Notes: generated from the sequence alone by a model not told the origin. A DNA stretch of 31,375 bases from JAPLST01 sp964397565 (GCA_964397565.1 CAYNJC010000046.1:1-31375), one strand, 5' to 3'; shown: positions 7,486 to 16,126, counted from the stretch's first letter. Numbers and translations are program-made.

Positions 7486-8391
7486 TCATTTCTTTGCCAG
7501 CAACTTGCGCTTGGCCACGGCCAGCTCCTTGAGCTTGTCCTGGCTGACCTTGGGATAGGCAAGATCGAGCGACGCCAGCGCGTCAATGACCGCCGCCGCC
7601 ACCACCACGCGCGCGAACCACTTGTTATCCGCCGGCACGACATACCAAGGTGATTCTTTGGTCGCCGTGTTCCGGATCATGTCCTCGTAGGCGGCCATGT
7701 AGTCGTCCCAGTGTCCGCGCTCGGCCGCATCGCTGCCGGAGAATTTCCAGTTTTTGTCAGGGTTCTCGATGCGTTCCAGAAAGCGGCGCTTCTGTTCCCC
7801 CTTCGAAACATTCAGGAAAAACTTCCGCACGATGATCCCATTGCGCGTCAGGTACTGCTCGAAGCTGCGGATGTCCTTGAAGCGCTCCTGCCAGATGTGC
7901 TTGGTGACCAGTTGCGGCGGGAGCTTTTGCTTGGCCAGGTATTCGGGATGCACGCGCACCACCAGCGTCTCCTCATAGTAGCTGCGATTGAAGATGCCGA
8001 TGTTGCCGCGGTTGGGCAGCACCCTCATGCAGCGCCACAGATAATCGTGGTCAAGTTCCTCCGCGGAAGGCGACTTGAACGAATTGACCTCGCACCCTTG
8101 AGGGTTGATGCCGGACATGACATGCTTGATGGCGCCGTCCTTGCCCGCCGCATCCATCGCCTGGAACATCAGCAGGACGCCCCAGTGATCCTGCGCGTAG
8201 AGTTTGTCCTGCAGTTCCGCAAGCGCCTGCACCCCGCTGGCGAGTGCTTCCTTGGCGCGCGGTTTGTCCTCGGCTTTCAAGTCCAGAGTGTCGCCCGGAT
8301 CATGGTCTTTGAGACGGAACTTGGCGCCCTTCGTAATGCGGAAGGGCGCGGAATACTTGCGCGCCTGCTTGATGATTTCTTTGGTCTTCAT
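7486..8391 (-). CDS. ppk2: Polyphosphate kinase 2 family (class III-like polyP:AMP/ADP phosphotransferase)
   Basis: PPK2 enzymes use polyphosphate to phosphorylate nucleotides. The single-domain 301-residue protein has the Walker A-like loop MDAAGKDGAIKHVMSG (about residues 79-94), the following NPQGCEVNSFKSPS segment, and the Walker B-like NRSYYEE (about 134-140). The MDAAGKDG...NPQGC...HDYLWR pattern fits class III, which can phosphorylate both AMP and ADP; class is inferred from sequence style only. AAGGA precedes the ATG. It is the last gene of a minus-strand trio, 36 nt after the Gly-rich gene. Co-transcription with two secreted proteins is unexpected for a cytoplasmic enzyme and may reflect a shared stress or phosphate response. 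Confidence 0.93.
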   Translation of the reverse strand: MKTKEIIKQARKYSAPFRITKGAKFRLKDHDPGDTLDLKAEDKPRAKEALASGVQALAELQDKLYAQDHWGVLLMFQAMDAAGKDGAIKHVMSGINPQGCEVNSFKSPSAEELDHDYLWRCMRVLPNRGNIGIFNRSYYEETLVVRVHPEYLAKQKLPPQLVTKHIWQERFKDIRSFEQYLTRNGIIVRKFFLNVSKGEQKRRFLERIENPDKNWKFSGSDAAERGHWDDYMAAYEDMIRNTATKESPWYVVPADNKWFARVVVAAAVIDALASLDLAYPKVSQDKLKELAVAKRKLLAKK

Positions 8392-8427
8392 GCGTCGTCC
8401 TTGGATTAGTGGCCGTGTGGCGTGCCC

Positions 8428-9804
8428 TCAATTGCCCGATGTGTCGTCGGGCGGCTGATTGATGTGCACCAACGAATACACTTCAGAAGTGTCCTTGCCG
8501 TAATGGACCAGCACGGTGGACTGCTCCTCCGTCAGATTCGCCAAGCCGGTTTCATAGACCACGCCGGTATCGGCACCGGCGGTCCAGGCCACCTTCTGGG
8601 TCTTCTTGTCAACGGAGCCCTTGACGATCTCGTTCATGCCGGTCGCCAAATTGAATTGGTTACCGCGCAGCACGCCTTGCTTGTTCATCGCCAGCTGCAC
8701 CGTCAGCGTGGTGTTGGTAGCATCCGCCGCGGTGATCGCGAACACGCCCAGCGGCAGCCAGTCCGCGGCTTGCTCCGTCTCTTCCGTCGCACCCGCAGAT
8801 GCCAGCGTGCTGGCTTGGTCATAGTATTGCTCGGTTGTTCCCGCGGGCTGATTGTTCACATAGACGGTATCGCCTTCGTAGTAGATCGTCGAGCCGTAGT
8901 TGTACGGTATCGGATTCTGGACCACCACGACGTCGTCGTCAAAGAAATGCCCTATCGTGCCGAACGAACTGAGCGCAAATGCGCCCACCGTCACGCCAAA
9001 CATGGTCCAGGCCGCGCCCGGATACGACGAGTACCACGACGCGCTATACGGGCATCCGCCATGATAGCCGCCATAGCCGTAGAAGTTGTTCTGGACCGTC
9101 CGGTTGTTGTTGTTATTGTGCTGCCAGTTGCCGCGCTCGGGCCGGGTGCCCGCGTCAGGCCGATTACCCGCGCCGGGCCGGGTGCCCGCGCCTGGGCGGT
9201 CGCCAGCCCCTGGCCGGGTGCCCGCACCTGGCCGGCTGCCGCCGCCGGGCTGCGCCGGCAGTGTGGAAGGCCGGCCACCGGTATCTGGCCGGTTGCCGCC
9301 GCCGGGCTGCGCCGGCAAGGTGGAAGGCCGGCCGCCGGTGCCTGGTCGGCTGCCGCCGCCGGGCTGCGCCGGTAGTGTGGAAGGCCGGCCACCGCCGGCA
9401 TCACCAGGCAATCCAAGAAAATCGTTGACCTGGCCCGCAGACGGTCTTGATCCGCCTGTCCCCGGCCGGGTGGCCGGCGTATTGGGCCGTGAGCCGCCGC
9501 CAGGCTGCGAGAAGCCGCCGCTCGGCCGGCTGGCGGGCGTACTTGGCCGCGAGACGCCACCTGAAAATCCGCCGCCGCCGCCACCACTGGGGCGTGACAT
9601 GCTACCGCCACCACTTGGCCGTGAGCCGCCGCCACCGCCACCACTGGGCCGCGAGCCGCCGCCACCGCCACCGCCACTGGGCCGTGAGCCGCCACCACCA
9701 CCGCCACGGCTGCCGCCACCACCGCCGCCACGCGCCCATACCGATGGCTCAATCGCAAGCGCTACGACGAGGACTACAACTAGAATGTGCGTGAATGTTC
9801 TCAT
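8428..9804 (-). CDS. Secreted Gly/Pro/Asn-rich protein of the protocadherin-like type
   Basis: This 458-residue protein starts at 9804 with a clear signal peptide (hydrophobic core ILVVVLVVALAI, likely cut after Ala24). Next comes a low-complexity Gly/Ser/Arg/Pro region (about residues 25-225) with 19-residue GRPSTLPAQPGGG-type units and GAGTRPGAG units, then a poly-Asn patch. A conserved-looking C-terminal half follows, with FYGYGGYHGG, YEGDTVYVNNQP, DWLPLGVFAI and a final beta-rich part. This C-terminal half resembles secreted planctomycete/verrucomicrobial proteins often annotated as mu-protocadherin-like, of unknown function. Upstream in-frame Met codons to 10056 would overlap the previous gene and lack a signal, so they are not used. 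An extracellular or envelope location is inferred. Confidence 0.8.
   Translation of the reverse strand: MRTFTHILVVVLVVALAIEPSVWARGGGGGGSRGGGGGGSRPSGGGGGGGSRPSGGGGGGSRPSGGGSMSRPSGGGGGGFSGGVSRPSTPASRPSGGFSQPGGGSRPNTPATRPGTGGSRPSAGQVNDFLGLPGDAGGGRPSTLPAQPGGGSRPGTGGRPSTLPAQPGGGNRPDTGGRPSTLPAQPGGGSRPGAGTRPGAGDRPGAGTRPGAGNRPDAGTRPERGNWQHNNNNNRTVQNNFYGYGGYHGGCPYSASWYSSYPGAAWTMFGVTVGAFALSSFGTIGHFFDDDVVVVQNPIPYNYGSTIYYEGDTVYVNNQPAGTTEQYYDQASTLASAGATEETEQAADWLPLGVFAITAADATNTTLTVQLAMNKQGVLRGNQFNLATGMNEIVKGSVDKKTQKVAWTAGADTGVVYETGLANLTEEQSTVLVHYGKDTSEVYSLVHINQPPDDTSGN
9234..9395. repeat. 57-bp tandem repeat inside the Gly-rich gene
   Basis: Nearly three copies begin at 9234, 9291 and 9348, each containing GCCGCCGCCGGGCTGCGCCG. 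They keep the reading frame and encode a 19-residue GRPSTLPAQPGGG(S/N)RP(G/D)TG unit on the minus strand. Such arrays change in copy number readily. Confidence 0.8.
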
Positions 9805-9863
9805 GGGAGACTCTCTAAGTATAGTGTTACTGTCGTGCATGACTGTCAGGCCATCGGGCACAT

Positions 9864-10871
9864 TCAGCGTGCCGCTCGTGTCAGGGTGAGTTCCGGCACA
9901 TCGGGCAGGGCAACATCGCCGGCGAACCGGTTCATGGAGTTGATGCTGAGCGTGTCGTCGCCGCTGCAGGTCATGAGATAGGTGGCGCTGAACGGCGTGC
10001 CATTGACGAGCATGCCATTGCATTCGATCGCCCAGCCGCTTTCTTGCGGCGACCACAGGCCCTTGTCGGTATTGCCGCGCGAGTCAAACGTCCATGAGGC
10101 GACCTGCCGCAGGTCCGGGTCCCAGCCGATGACTTGCGCGCCCTGCACCAGTACGTTGGTATCAGCCTGTGTAATCCATGTGCGCTGGAAGAACGGGCCG
10201 TCACCGACGCGCGTGATGGTCATCTCGGTGCGCAGACCGTTCGTGCTGGCCTGCCACGTGCCCACCAGCCATGCCAGATCCTTCACCACGGCGTATTTAT
10301 CCAGCGTGCTGTCCACCAAGTCTTCCACGCTCACCATCACCCATTCCTTACCTTGGCGCACATGCGTGGCGATGTACTGTTCCGCTGTCGACTCCGCCCC
10401 AGGCTTTGCGATCACCGTGGTGGTGCCACGCTCCACCGCCGTGAATGCGTTGATCAGCTTGATTTCTTCCACCGCCACCGTCACCGTGGCTTCGGGATTC
10501 CCGGCAAAGGCATCCTGGTAGAACTTCTCGATCGCCGCACGCCCTTTGTACACGGTGCCGCCCGAGTCGGTGTACGTGCCGTGGGGCGACCACTCCGCGG
10601 CGATGGCCTTGGCATCGTGCGCGTTGTACGCCCGCACAAATTCCTGCACCTCGCGCTGCACTTGCTGCTTCACGGCCGCGGTGATGCTGGCGACATCAAA
10701 TGTCTGCGGCATCGCCCCGCGCGCAGGCAACAATCCCGTGTTAGTGGTCAGTACTCCAGACTGCGCAATGGGCGGCGGGGCCAAGCCTGAACCGGGCGCG
10801 GGATCCGCCGCCGGTAGGACAGCCGCCAGACAGAACGCCGCCAGAACAGTGCTGACAAGGTATTGGCTCAT
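9864..10871 (-). CDS. Secreted SnoaL/DUF4440-like (SgcJ/EcaC-type) protein
   Basis: This 335-residue exported protein starts at 10871, where AGGAG lies at good spacing; an ATG 15 nt upstream is less well placed. A signal peptide (core VSTVLAAFCLAAVLPA) is followed by an NTF2-like domain at about 62-185 with the family pattern: VQEFVRAYNAHDAKAIAAEW, a GRAAIEKFY segment and an AVERGTTTVI strand. A second beta-rich domain follows at about 190-335 with WLVGTWQAS, FFQRTWI and GWDPDLRQVASWTFDS, resembling DUF1579-type barrels. SnoaL-like domains occur in enzymes and in binding proteins, so no reaction is assigned. It is the first gene of the trio ending in ppk2; the next gene begins 59 nt downstream. 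Confidence 0.82.
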   Translation of the reverse strand: MSQYLVSTVLAAFCLAAVLPAADPAPGSGLAPPPIAQSGVLTTNTGLLPARGAMPQTFDVASITAAVKQQVQREVQEFVRAYNAHDAKAIAAEWSPHGTYTDSGGTVYKGRAAIEKFYQDAFAGNPEATVTVAVEEIKLINAFTAVERGTTTVIAKPGAESTAEQYIATHVRQGKEWVMVSVEDLVDSTLDKYAVVKDLAWLVGTWQASTNGLRTEMTITRVGDGPFFQRTWITQADTNVLVQGAQVIGWDPDLRQVASWTFDSRGNTDKGLWSPQESGWAIECNGMLVNGTPFSATYLMTCSGDDTLSINSMNRFAGDVALPDVPELTLTRAAR

Positions 10872-10913
10872 AACCGAACTCCTCATGTGGTGACGCAGAG
10901 CATGTCGACAGAT

Positions 10914-10942
10914 AGTGTAACATTGTGGACAGGGGAAATCAA
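10914..10942 (-). promoter_or_regulatory. Sigma70-type promoter of the 10871-7486 operon
   Basis: On the minus strand TTGATT (10937-10942) and TACACT (10914-10919) are spaced by exactly 17 bp, 42 nt before the start codon of the DUF4440-like gene. Each hexamer differs from consensus at two positions. Confidence 0.65.
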
Positions 10943-11242
10943 GGTTTTCTGTGCGTTCGTTCCGCTATCAAGGAGCTGCACAATGCTGGCACGGTAATCC
11001 CTGCTGTCATGGCTGATTGTGCGGTGGCAGAGGTGCAGTGATTGATCACATGCGTGGAAGACAAGTACGCGCGAGCAGCGCAGTTGGCGCAGTTGGAGTG
11101 TAAGTCTCAGCTTGAGCAGCAACAACACTAGGCGCGCATGCACTCACCTTGCCATCAAAGACCTCGATCATGTGCGCTAGAGTAGCGGGCGCAGGCTGCT
11201 CACGGATTTCAGCCCAACATCCGCACCGGCACGGTGACAACC
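10943..11242. other. Intergenic stretch with no gene seen
   Basis: It lies between the promoter of the 10871 gene and the terminator of the 11303 gene. Short frames on both strands lack ribosome-binding sites and recognisable composition. I see no repeat or RNA gene here. Confidence 0.5.
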
Positions 11243-11275
11243 AAAAAACGCACGCCCCGATCAGCGGGGCGTGCG
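11243..11275 (-). terminator. Intrinsic terminator of the LEA-like repeat gene
   Basis: On the minus strand an 11-bp perfect stem CGCACGCCCCG/CGGGGCGTGCG (arms 11265-11275 and 11249-11259) with a 5-nt loop is followed by six Ts (11243-11248). It sits 27 nt after the stop of the 11303 gene and is a textbook rho-independent terminator. Confidence 0.9.
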
Positions 11276-11302
11276 GCGCAAACACTTGCAATACGATGCG
11301 GG

Positions 11303-11887
11303 TCAATCTTTCGACCAGAACTTCCACCATTTCTTGGGGGCCGGCTCAGCCTTTTTCGGGGTAACGGCGTCTTTAGCCACCTCTTTGACGCCGGCTGCGG
11401 AATCTTTAGCCACCTCTTTGACGACGGCTGCGGAATCTTTGGCCACCTCTTTGACGCCGGCTGCGGAGTCTTTGACCACTTCTTTGACGACGGGCACGCT
11501 GTCTTGGGCCGCCTCTTTGACGCCGGCTGCGCCATCTTTAGCCACCTCTTTGACGACAGTCGCGCCACCAGAGGCTGCCGATTTGACGCCGGCTGCGGAG
11601 TCCTTGACTGCTTCTTTGACAACGGGTACGCTTTCTTTGGCCACCTCTTTGACGCCGGCTGCGGAGTCCTTGACTACTTCTTTGACAACGGGCACGCTGT
11701 CTTTGGCCACCTCTTTGACGCCGGTTGCGGATTCTTTGGCCACTTCTTTGACGACGGTTGCGCCGTCATGGGCCACCGCTTTGACGTCGGTCGCGGCGTC
11801 ACGGACCACGCCGGCTGCGGCGCCATTGGCCGCCAGCAGCAAGCCAGCCAGAATGAAAAAGGTACCAACCAGTAGAGTGTTGTGCAT
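11303..11887 (-). CDS. Secreted protein of thirteen 11-residue LEA-like amphipathic repeats
   Basis: The 194-residue protein has a signal peptide (core LLVGTFFILAGLLLA, about residues 5-19). Residues 32-174 are then thirteen unbroken 11-residue units of the type AAGVKEVAKDS or VPVVKEVVKDS. The tail contains KKWWKFWSKD, basic and aromatic. The 11-residue period with alternating Val/Ala and Lys/Glu/Asp is that of group 3 LEA proteins and other hendecad amphipathic helices; several neighbouring units alternate, giving a 22-residue super-period. I infer a mostly helical, possibly disordered-when-free protein that binds membrane surfaces or protects against desiccation outside the cytoplasm. Homology to plant LEA proteins is not implied. 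AAGGAG precedes the ATG and a strong terminator follows, so it is a free-standing gene. Confidence 0.75.
   Translation of the reverse strand: MHNTLLVGTFFILAGLLLAANGAAAGVVRDAATDVKAVAHDGATVVKEVAKESATGVKEVAKDSVPVVKEVVKDSAAGVKEVAKESVPVVKEAVKDSAAGVKSAASGGATVVKEVAKDGAAGVKEAAQDSVPVVKEVVKDSAAGVKEVAKDSAAVVKEVAKDSAAGVKEVAKDAVTPKKAEPAPKKWWKFWSKD
11366..11794. repeat. 33-bp tandem repeat array coding for the 11-residue units
   Basis: Thirteen in-frame 33-bp units are visible, each with a variant of CACCTCTTTGACGCCGGC as read on the plus strand. The unit at about 11564-11596 is the most diverged (SAASGG at its end). Confidence 0.85.
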
Positions 11888-12031
11888 AGTGCTCCTTGTT
11901 TGAGTGAGGTTCGTTGTTAGGTGTTAGGTGTTGGTACACGGGGACCACCTGTAGCCCCGTGCGCATTGCATTTTACAGACGCATGCTTCACGCGCTTATT
12001 CATTAACGCCTTTTTTTCTCAGTCCTGCCTG

Positions 12032-12052
12032 TTGCGGCTCGGAGTGCCGCAA
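12032..12052 (-). terminator. Hairpin after the GH4 gene, possible weak terminator
   Basis: TTGCGGC (12032-12038) and GCCGCAA (12046-12052) form a 7-bp stem with a 7-nt loop, 66 nt beyond the GH4 stop. No T-run follows on the minus strand. The rest of 11888-12117 holds the start region of the 11303 gene and nothing else I can name. Confidence 0.3.
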
Positions 12053-12117
12053 AAGTGGTATTCAACATTCGTCATGCACCCGGTCCGCAGGCGGATGCGG
12101 AGTGTCCGCTGCCGCGT

Positions 12118-13539
12118 TCATTTCTTCCGCGCGCGGCGGCGCAGGCGCGCCTCGGCCGGGTCCACATGCCGCTCGGCCTGCTTGACTTTGCAGCCGATCA
12201 GCACCGGCTTGGCCGCCAAGGTCTTGCCTTTGAACGTCGGCAGGAACGGCCGATGCGCCGCCAGCAGTTCGCGCGTCATCGCTCGAATCTGGTCGAGTGT
12301 GCATATCGCCGCGGTCAACGGATCGAGCGCCATGGCTTGAAATACTTTCTCCGGATCGGCTTCGAGCGCCGCCTCGACCGCTAGTTGCTGCGCGCTGATC
12401 TGCATCCGGTTGATCGCCGCCAGATGCGTCGGCAGTGCCCCGACATGCAACGGCTGCACCCCGTTCTTGTTCACATAGCACGGCACTTCGACGCAGCAGC
12501 CCGGCGGCAGATTCTCGATCAAGTTCGTGTTCGGCACGTTGCCGTAAATCACACAGGCATCCCCGCCCACCATCGCATTCACGATTTGCGAGCCGTACTC
12601 GACGCTGCGTGCCAGGTTGATCGGCTGCTTCCATGTCGCCATGGCATTCATTTGCTTGCGCCAGTCTTTGCGGTCGTACAGCTTCTTGATGAAACCGTGC
12701 TCGCCGTTCCAGCCGCCGCGCGGGCAGTATTGTGCCACGGTTGCCTGGTTCTTGCGAAACCAGGGCGAGTATTCCGAATTGTGCCCGCTCGACTCGGTCA
12801 CCGGATAGCCAAAATGCTTGACATACTCCATCCGGCTCGTGTCGCCCAGCCAGATCTCCGGGTTGAGTGCCAATGCGCGCACCCGTGGCAGCAGGTCGAC
12901 GCCGTCACGCTCCATCCGCAGCATCCACGCTTGATGGTTGATGCCCGCGCAGACGAAGTTGATCTCGTTCTGCGGCACCTGCAAGCGCTGGGCCCAGTCT
13001 TGCAGGCAACCCTGCACGGAGTGGCAGAGCCCCACCAAGCGGACTGCCGGCGCTGCATGCGTCATGCCCCAGCACAACATGCCCATGGGATTGGTGTAGT
13101 TGAGCACTTGGGCGCGCGGACACAATTCACGCACATCGCGCATAACCTCGGCCAAGACCGGCAACGTGCGCAGGCAACGCATGATGCCGCCCGGTGTGAG
13201 GGTATCGCCAATCGCCTGGCTGACGCCATATTTCATCGGGATGTCAATCTCGGCTTCGATCGCCGGATAGCCGCCAACCAGAATACTGGTGATCACAAAG
13301 TCACAATCCTTCAGCACACTGCGCCGGTCGCGCGCCGCCGTGCAGCTCGCCTTGGTGTAGCCGCCCTCCTTGAAAATCCGGCGGGTGATGCGCTCCGCAT
13401 ACTGCAGCCGCGCGGGATCCGTGTCCACCAGCGCAAACTGCGTGTCGCGCAGCGTATCATACGTGAGAATGTCCGCCACCATGCGGCTGGAAAACGCCAT
13501 GCTGCCGGCGCCGATAATCGCAACTTTTTTCATGGTCAT
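12118..13539 (-). CDS. Glycoside hydrolase family 4, alpha-galactosidase type
   Basis: GH4 enzymes cleave glycosides through an NAD+- and Mn2+-dependent oxidation-elimination mechanism in the cytoplasm. The 473-residue protein begins with the Rossmann loop IIGAGSMAFS. It has NYTNPMGMLCW, then the metal-site Cys172 in CHSVQG and His202 in GINHQAW, close to the positions expected for AglA/MelA-type members. The CHSV motif favours alpha-galactosidase or alpha-galacturonidase over 6-phospho-glycosidases, which use CN-type motifs. Its ATG lies two bases after the PPi-PFK stop, so translation is probably coupled; a second ATG two codons on is equally possible. A basic tail (RLRRRARKK) ends the protein. 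The pairing with PPi-PFK suggests feeding released hexose into glycolysis. Confidence 0.93.
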   Translation of the reverse strand: MTMKKVAIIGAGSMAFSSRMVADILTYDTLRDTQFALVDTDPARLQYAERITRRIFKEGGYTKASCTAARDRRSVLKDCDFVITSILVGGYPAIEAEIDIPMKYGVSQAIGDTLTPGGIMRCLRTLPVLAEVMRDVRELCPRAQVLNYTNPMGMLCWGMTHAAPAVRLVGLCHSVQGCLQDWAQRLQVPQNEINFVCAGINHQAWMLRMERDGVDLLPRVRALALNPEIWLGDTSRMEYVKHFGYPVTESSGHNSEYSPWFRKNQATVAQYCPRGGWNGEHGFIKKLYDRKDWRKQMNAMATWKQPINLARSVEYGSQIVNAMVGGDACVIYGNVPNTNLIENLPPGCCVEVPCYVNKNGVQPLHVGALPTHLAAINRMQISAQQLAVEAALEADPEKVFQAMALDPLTAAICTLDQIRAMTRELLAAHRPFLPTFKGKTLAAKPVLIGCKVKQAERHVDPAEARLRRRARKK

Positions 13540-13541
13540 TT

Positions 13542-15197
13542 CTACTGCTGTTCGAGTTTGAGCGTGATGGTCGTGGCATCACACACGCTGGGTGGACCAA
13601 AATACTGAATCGGGCCGGCATTGAGATACTGCTCGCTGAGCGCCCACTCCGCGCGTTTCGCCGCGAAGGCCTTGAAGGGCGCGGCGTCGAGTTCAACCAG
13701 CGCTTTCTTGATCACCGGTTTGTGCTGGCCGTGGCGGCGCTCGATGTTCATCATCATGGTCAGCGGCACGCCGCCGGCCACCCATTTGCGCGCCGGCTGC
13801 GCCAGATTTTTGACGCAGGCCATGTAGCCCGTCACACCCGCTTGCGCCAGCGCCGCCGCCGTGTAGCCCAGCGCATAGCAATAATCCGCATCGAAATTTG
13901 AGGGGGCGGCGCAGCGGCCTTCGTAGCCAAAGAAGTGATGTTGCGCGCTGAAGTCCCCCGCGTAGGTCCCGTTCGCTTTCATCTCGCGCAACGTGTCGCC
14001 CACCAGGTCAATCAGCAGTTTTTCGGTCTCAATCCGCGACACTTGCACATTGCCGTGCGGATCGCGATCCATCAGCAGCTGCTCTTGAATCACCAGCGGC
14101 AGCGACGAGAACACCTGCGATGAAGCCGGCGTCAAATGCCGATTGACAAATTGGGCCTGGTCATCAAACGTCTTCAACGTCGCAAAAAACGCGTCGTCCT
14201 TCGCCAGCAGCTCGTTCAGCTCGTCGATCAACGCCTTGACTTCTGGCACAAACTCGATCAATCCTTCCGGCACCAGCACTACGCCGAAGTTTTTCTTGTG
14301 GGCCGCCCGGGCCGTGATGACGCCGACAATCTCGGCGACAATCTGCCGCAGCGTCAGCTTCTTGGCCGCCACTTCCTCGGAAATGATCGTCACATTCGGC
14401 TGCGTTTGCAGCGCGGCTTCGAGCGAAATATGGCTCGCGCTGCGGCCCATCAGCTTGATGAAGTGCCAATATTTCTTGGCCGAATTCGCGTCGCGACAAA
14501 TGTTGCCGATCAGTTCGCTGTAGGTCTTCACTGCCGTGTCAAAGCCGAACGAGGTGGCGATCTGCGCGTTCTTCAAGTCGCCGTCAATCGTCTTCGGCAC
14601 GCCGATCACCTGGATCGGCACGGTGTGCGCCGCGAAATACTCGGCCAACAGCGCCGCATTGGTGTTCGAATCATCACCGCCGATGATCACCAGCGTGCCA
14701 ATGTTCAAGGCCCTCAGTGTCTGGCGCGTCTTCTCATACTGCTCGACCGTGTCCAGCTTGGTGCGCCCGCTGCCGATAATGTCGAAGCCACCGGTGTTGC
14801 GATACTGATTCACCAGCGCGTTGCTGATCTCGATATACTTTGCCTCGACCACGCCGGCCGGCCCACCCAGAAAGCCGTACAGCTTGTTGGTCTTGTGCGC
14901 CGCCTTGAGCGCGTCGAACAAGCCGGCGATGACATTGTGCCCGCCCGGCGCCTGGCCACCCGACAAGATCACGCCGACATTCATCGTGCGCGGCGTGCTC
15001 TGCGGCGCCGGCGCAAACGTCAGGACCGGCGCGCCATAGGTGTGCGGAAACAATGCGCGCACTTCGGCCGCATTCGTCACGCTGGTCGTCGGCGCGTCGC
15101 CGCGCACACTGACGTACATGCCTTGTTCTTCAAATACACGCGGCAGCTTGGGATGATATTTCGCGCGTTCTTTCGTCAAGGGAGAGACTATGTGCAT
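13542..15197 (-). CDS. pfp: Diphosphate--fructose-6-phosphate 1-phosphotransferase (long PPi-PFK)
   Basis: This enzyme reversibly phosphorylates fructose 6-phosphate using pyrophosphate. The 551-residue length is that of the long clade II PFPs, related to plant and spirochaete enzymes. Key marks are VGVILSGGQAPGGHNVI (about residues 74-90), GGDDSNTN with Asp175-Asp176 (ATP-dependent enzymes have GGDGS), VPKTIDGDLK near 199-208 and KLMGRSASHISLEAA near 245-259. The N-terminus SPLTKERAKYHPKLPRVF is family-like, which supports the start at 15197 although no good ribosome-binding site is seen. It lies 56 nt after the thioredoxin-TPR gene and 2 nt before the GH4 gene. PPi use saves ATP in sugar fermentation and also allows gluconeogenic flow. 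Confidence 0.95.
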   Translation of the reverse strand: MHIVSPLTKERAKYHPKLPRVFEEQGMYVSVRGDAPTTSVTNAAEVRALFPHTYGAPVLTFAPAPQSTPRTMNVGVILSGGQAPGGHNVIAGLFDALKAAHKTNKLYGFLGGPAGVVEAKYIEISNALVNQYRNTGGFDIIGSGRTKLDTVEQYEKTRQTLRALNIGTLVIIGGDDSNTNAALLAEYFAAHTVPIQVIGVPKTIDGDLKNAQIATSFGFDTAVKTYSELIGNICRDANSAKKYWHFIKLMGRSASHISLEAALQTQPNVTIISEEVAAKKLTLRQIVAEIVGVITARAAHKKNFGVVLVPEGLIEFVPEVKALIDELNELLAKDDAFFATLKTFDDQAQFVNRHLTPASSQVFSSLPLVIQEQLLMDRDPHGNVQVSRIETEKLLIDLVGDTLREMKANGTYAGDFSAQHHFFGYEGRCAAPSNFDADYCYALGYTAAALAQAGVTGYMACVKNLAQPARKWVAGGVPLTMMMNIERRHGQHKPVIKKALVELDAAPFKAFAAKRAEWALSEQYLNAGPIQYFGPPSVCDATTITLKLEQQ

Positions 15198-15253
15198 AGT
15201 GGAGGTGGTAAAGATGACGGGCGTGCTGGTGGTGCCGGTGTGGCCAGACTGCC

Positions 15254-16126
15254 TCAGATGAACAATGCGCTGGCAAGCCGCCGACGATATTCGGCGACGC
15301 GCGGATCAGCGCCTAAAATATCAAACACAGCGACCAGCAGTTTGCGCGCTTCGCCTTGGTGGAAATCCTTGTCGCGCTCGATGAGGCTGAGCAAACCTTC
15401 GCAGGCCGCGTCAAGCTGGCCATCCATCACCAGGCAGCAGGCCCACGCATACACAGCCAGCATGTCCTGCGCATTCTGCTTGGCGCGTTCGGCCGCGGCG
15501 CGCGTGCCGCCCAGCGCGACGCAGCGGGCCTGCACTTCGATCAACAATTTGACGCGCTCGAGTTCATCCAGCCGATCGGGCGCATCCAGTTTGTCCAGCA
15601 CGGCCTGTGCGGCCGCGCCGTCTTTCAGCATCACCTGGCAGCGTGCCAGCGTCAGCAGCGCGCTGACGTTTTCCGGGTCCGCGGCGATCACCTTGAGCAA
15701 TAGTGCGCGCGCGCCGTTCGCCTCGCCTGCCGCCAGCAGTTCGCGCGCGCTGTCCACCGCGTTCTTCTGCTCAATCGGCTGTGGCAGCGCTTGCTTGATG
15801 TAGTCGTCAATCACCTGTTCCGGCTGCGCGCCATTGAATTGCCCGACCATCTTGCCGCCGCAAATCAGTTTGACCGCCGGGATGCTGCGCACCTGAAAAT
15901 ACTGGGCCAGCTCTGGCTGCTCGGCAATGTTGATCCTGGCAATATGCACGCGCGGCGCGTATTTGCGCGCCACCTTCTCGAGCAGCGGTGCGAGCACCTT
16001 GCACGGCGCGGCCGTCGGCGCCCAGAAATTCAGCAGCAGCAGTTCATCTTCCGGCAAACCTGCAATGGCCTCTTGCAGGTCCTGCGGCGTGCGGATGTCT
16101 TCAATTGAAATGTCGTTGAGTAGCAT
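15254..16126 (-). CDS. Thioredoxin-TPR protein with degenerate active site (CnoX/YbbN-like)
   Basis: The 290-residue protein has an N-terminal thioredoxin fold (about 1-115) and a TPR-like alpha-helical part (about 120-290), the layout of CnoX/YbbN chaperedoxins. The active site reads FWAPTAAPCK instead of FWAPWCGPCK: the first catalytic Cys is Ala and only Cys42 remains. A disulfide-swapping oxidoreductase is therefore unlikely; a holdase, or a mixed-disulfide role through Cys42, is more plausible. The conserved cis-Pro context SIPAVKLICGG is kept at about residues 80-90. No signal peptide is present, so it is cytoplasmic. It is the first gene of the operon with PPi-PFK and GH4, behind a near-consensus promoter. 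Confidence 0.88.
   Translation of the reverse strand: MLLNDISIEDIRTPQDLQEAIAGLPEDELLLLNFWAPTAAPCKVLAPLLEKVARKYAPRVHIARINIAEQPELAQYFQVRSIPAVKLICGGKMVGQFNGAQPEQVIDDYIKQALPQPIEQKNAVDSARELLAAGEANGARALLLKVIAADPENVSALLTLARCQVMLKDGAAAQAVLDKLDAPDRLDELERVKLLIEVQARCVALGGTRAAAERAKQNAQDMLAVYAWACCLVMDGQLDAACEGLLSLIERDKDFHQGEARKLLVAVFDILGADPRVAEYRRRLASALFI

Noticed and set aside
9086..9889. Plus-strand Pro-rich frame of 267 residues
   Set aside because: It is the antisense shadow of the Gly-rich secreted protein; the real minus-strand frame has a signal peptide and a conserved-looking C-terminal half.
11366..11794. CRISPR array
   Set aside because: The 33-bp units are contiguous, without spacers, and keep an open reading frame.
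12385..13608. Plus-strand frame of 407 residues
   Set aside because: Antisense to the GH4 gene, whose catalytic motifs are intact on the minus strand.
14136..15803. Long plus-strand frame of 555 residues
   Set aside because: It runs antisense to PPi-PFK and the thioredoxin-TPR gene, both with clear family motifs; its composition is that of a GC-rich shadow frame.
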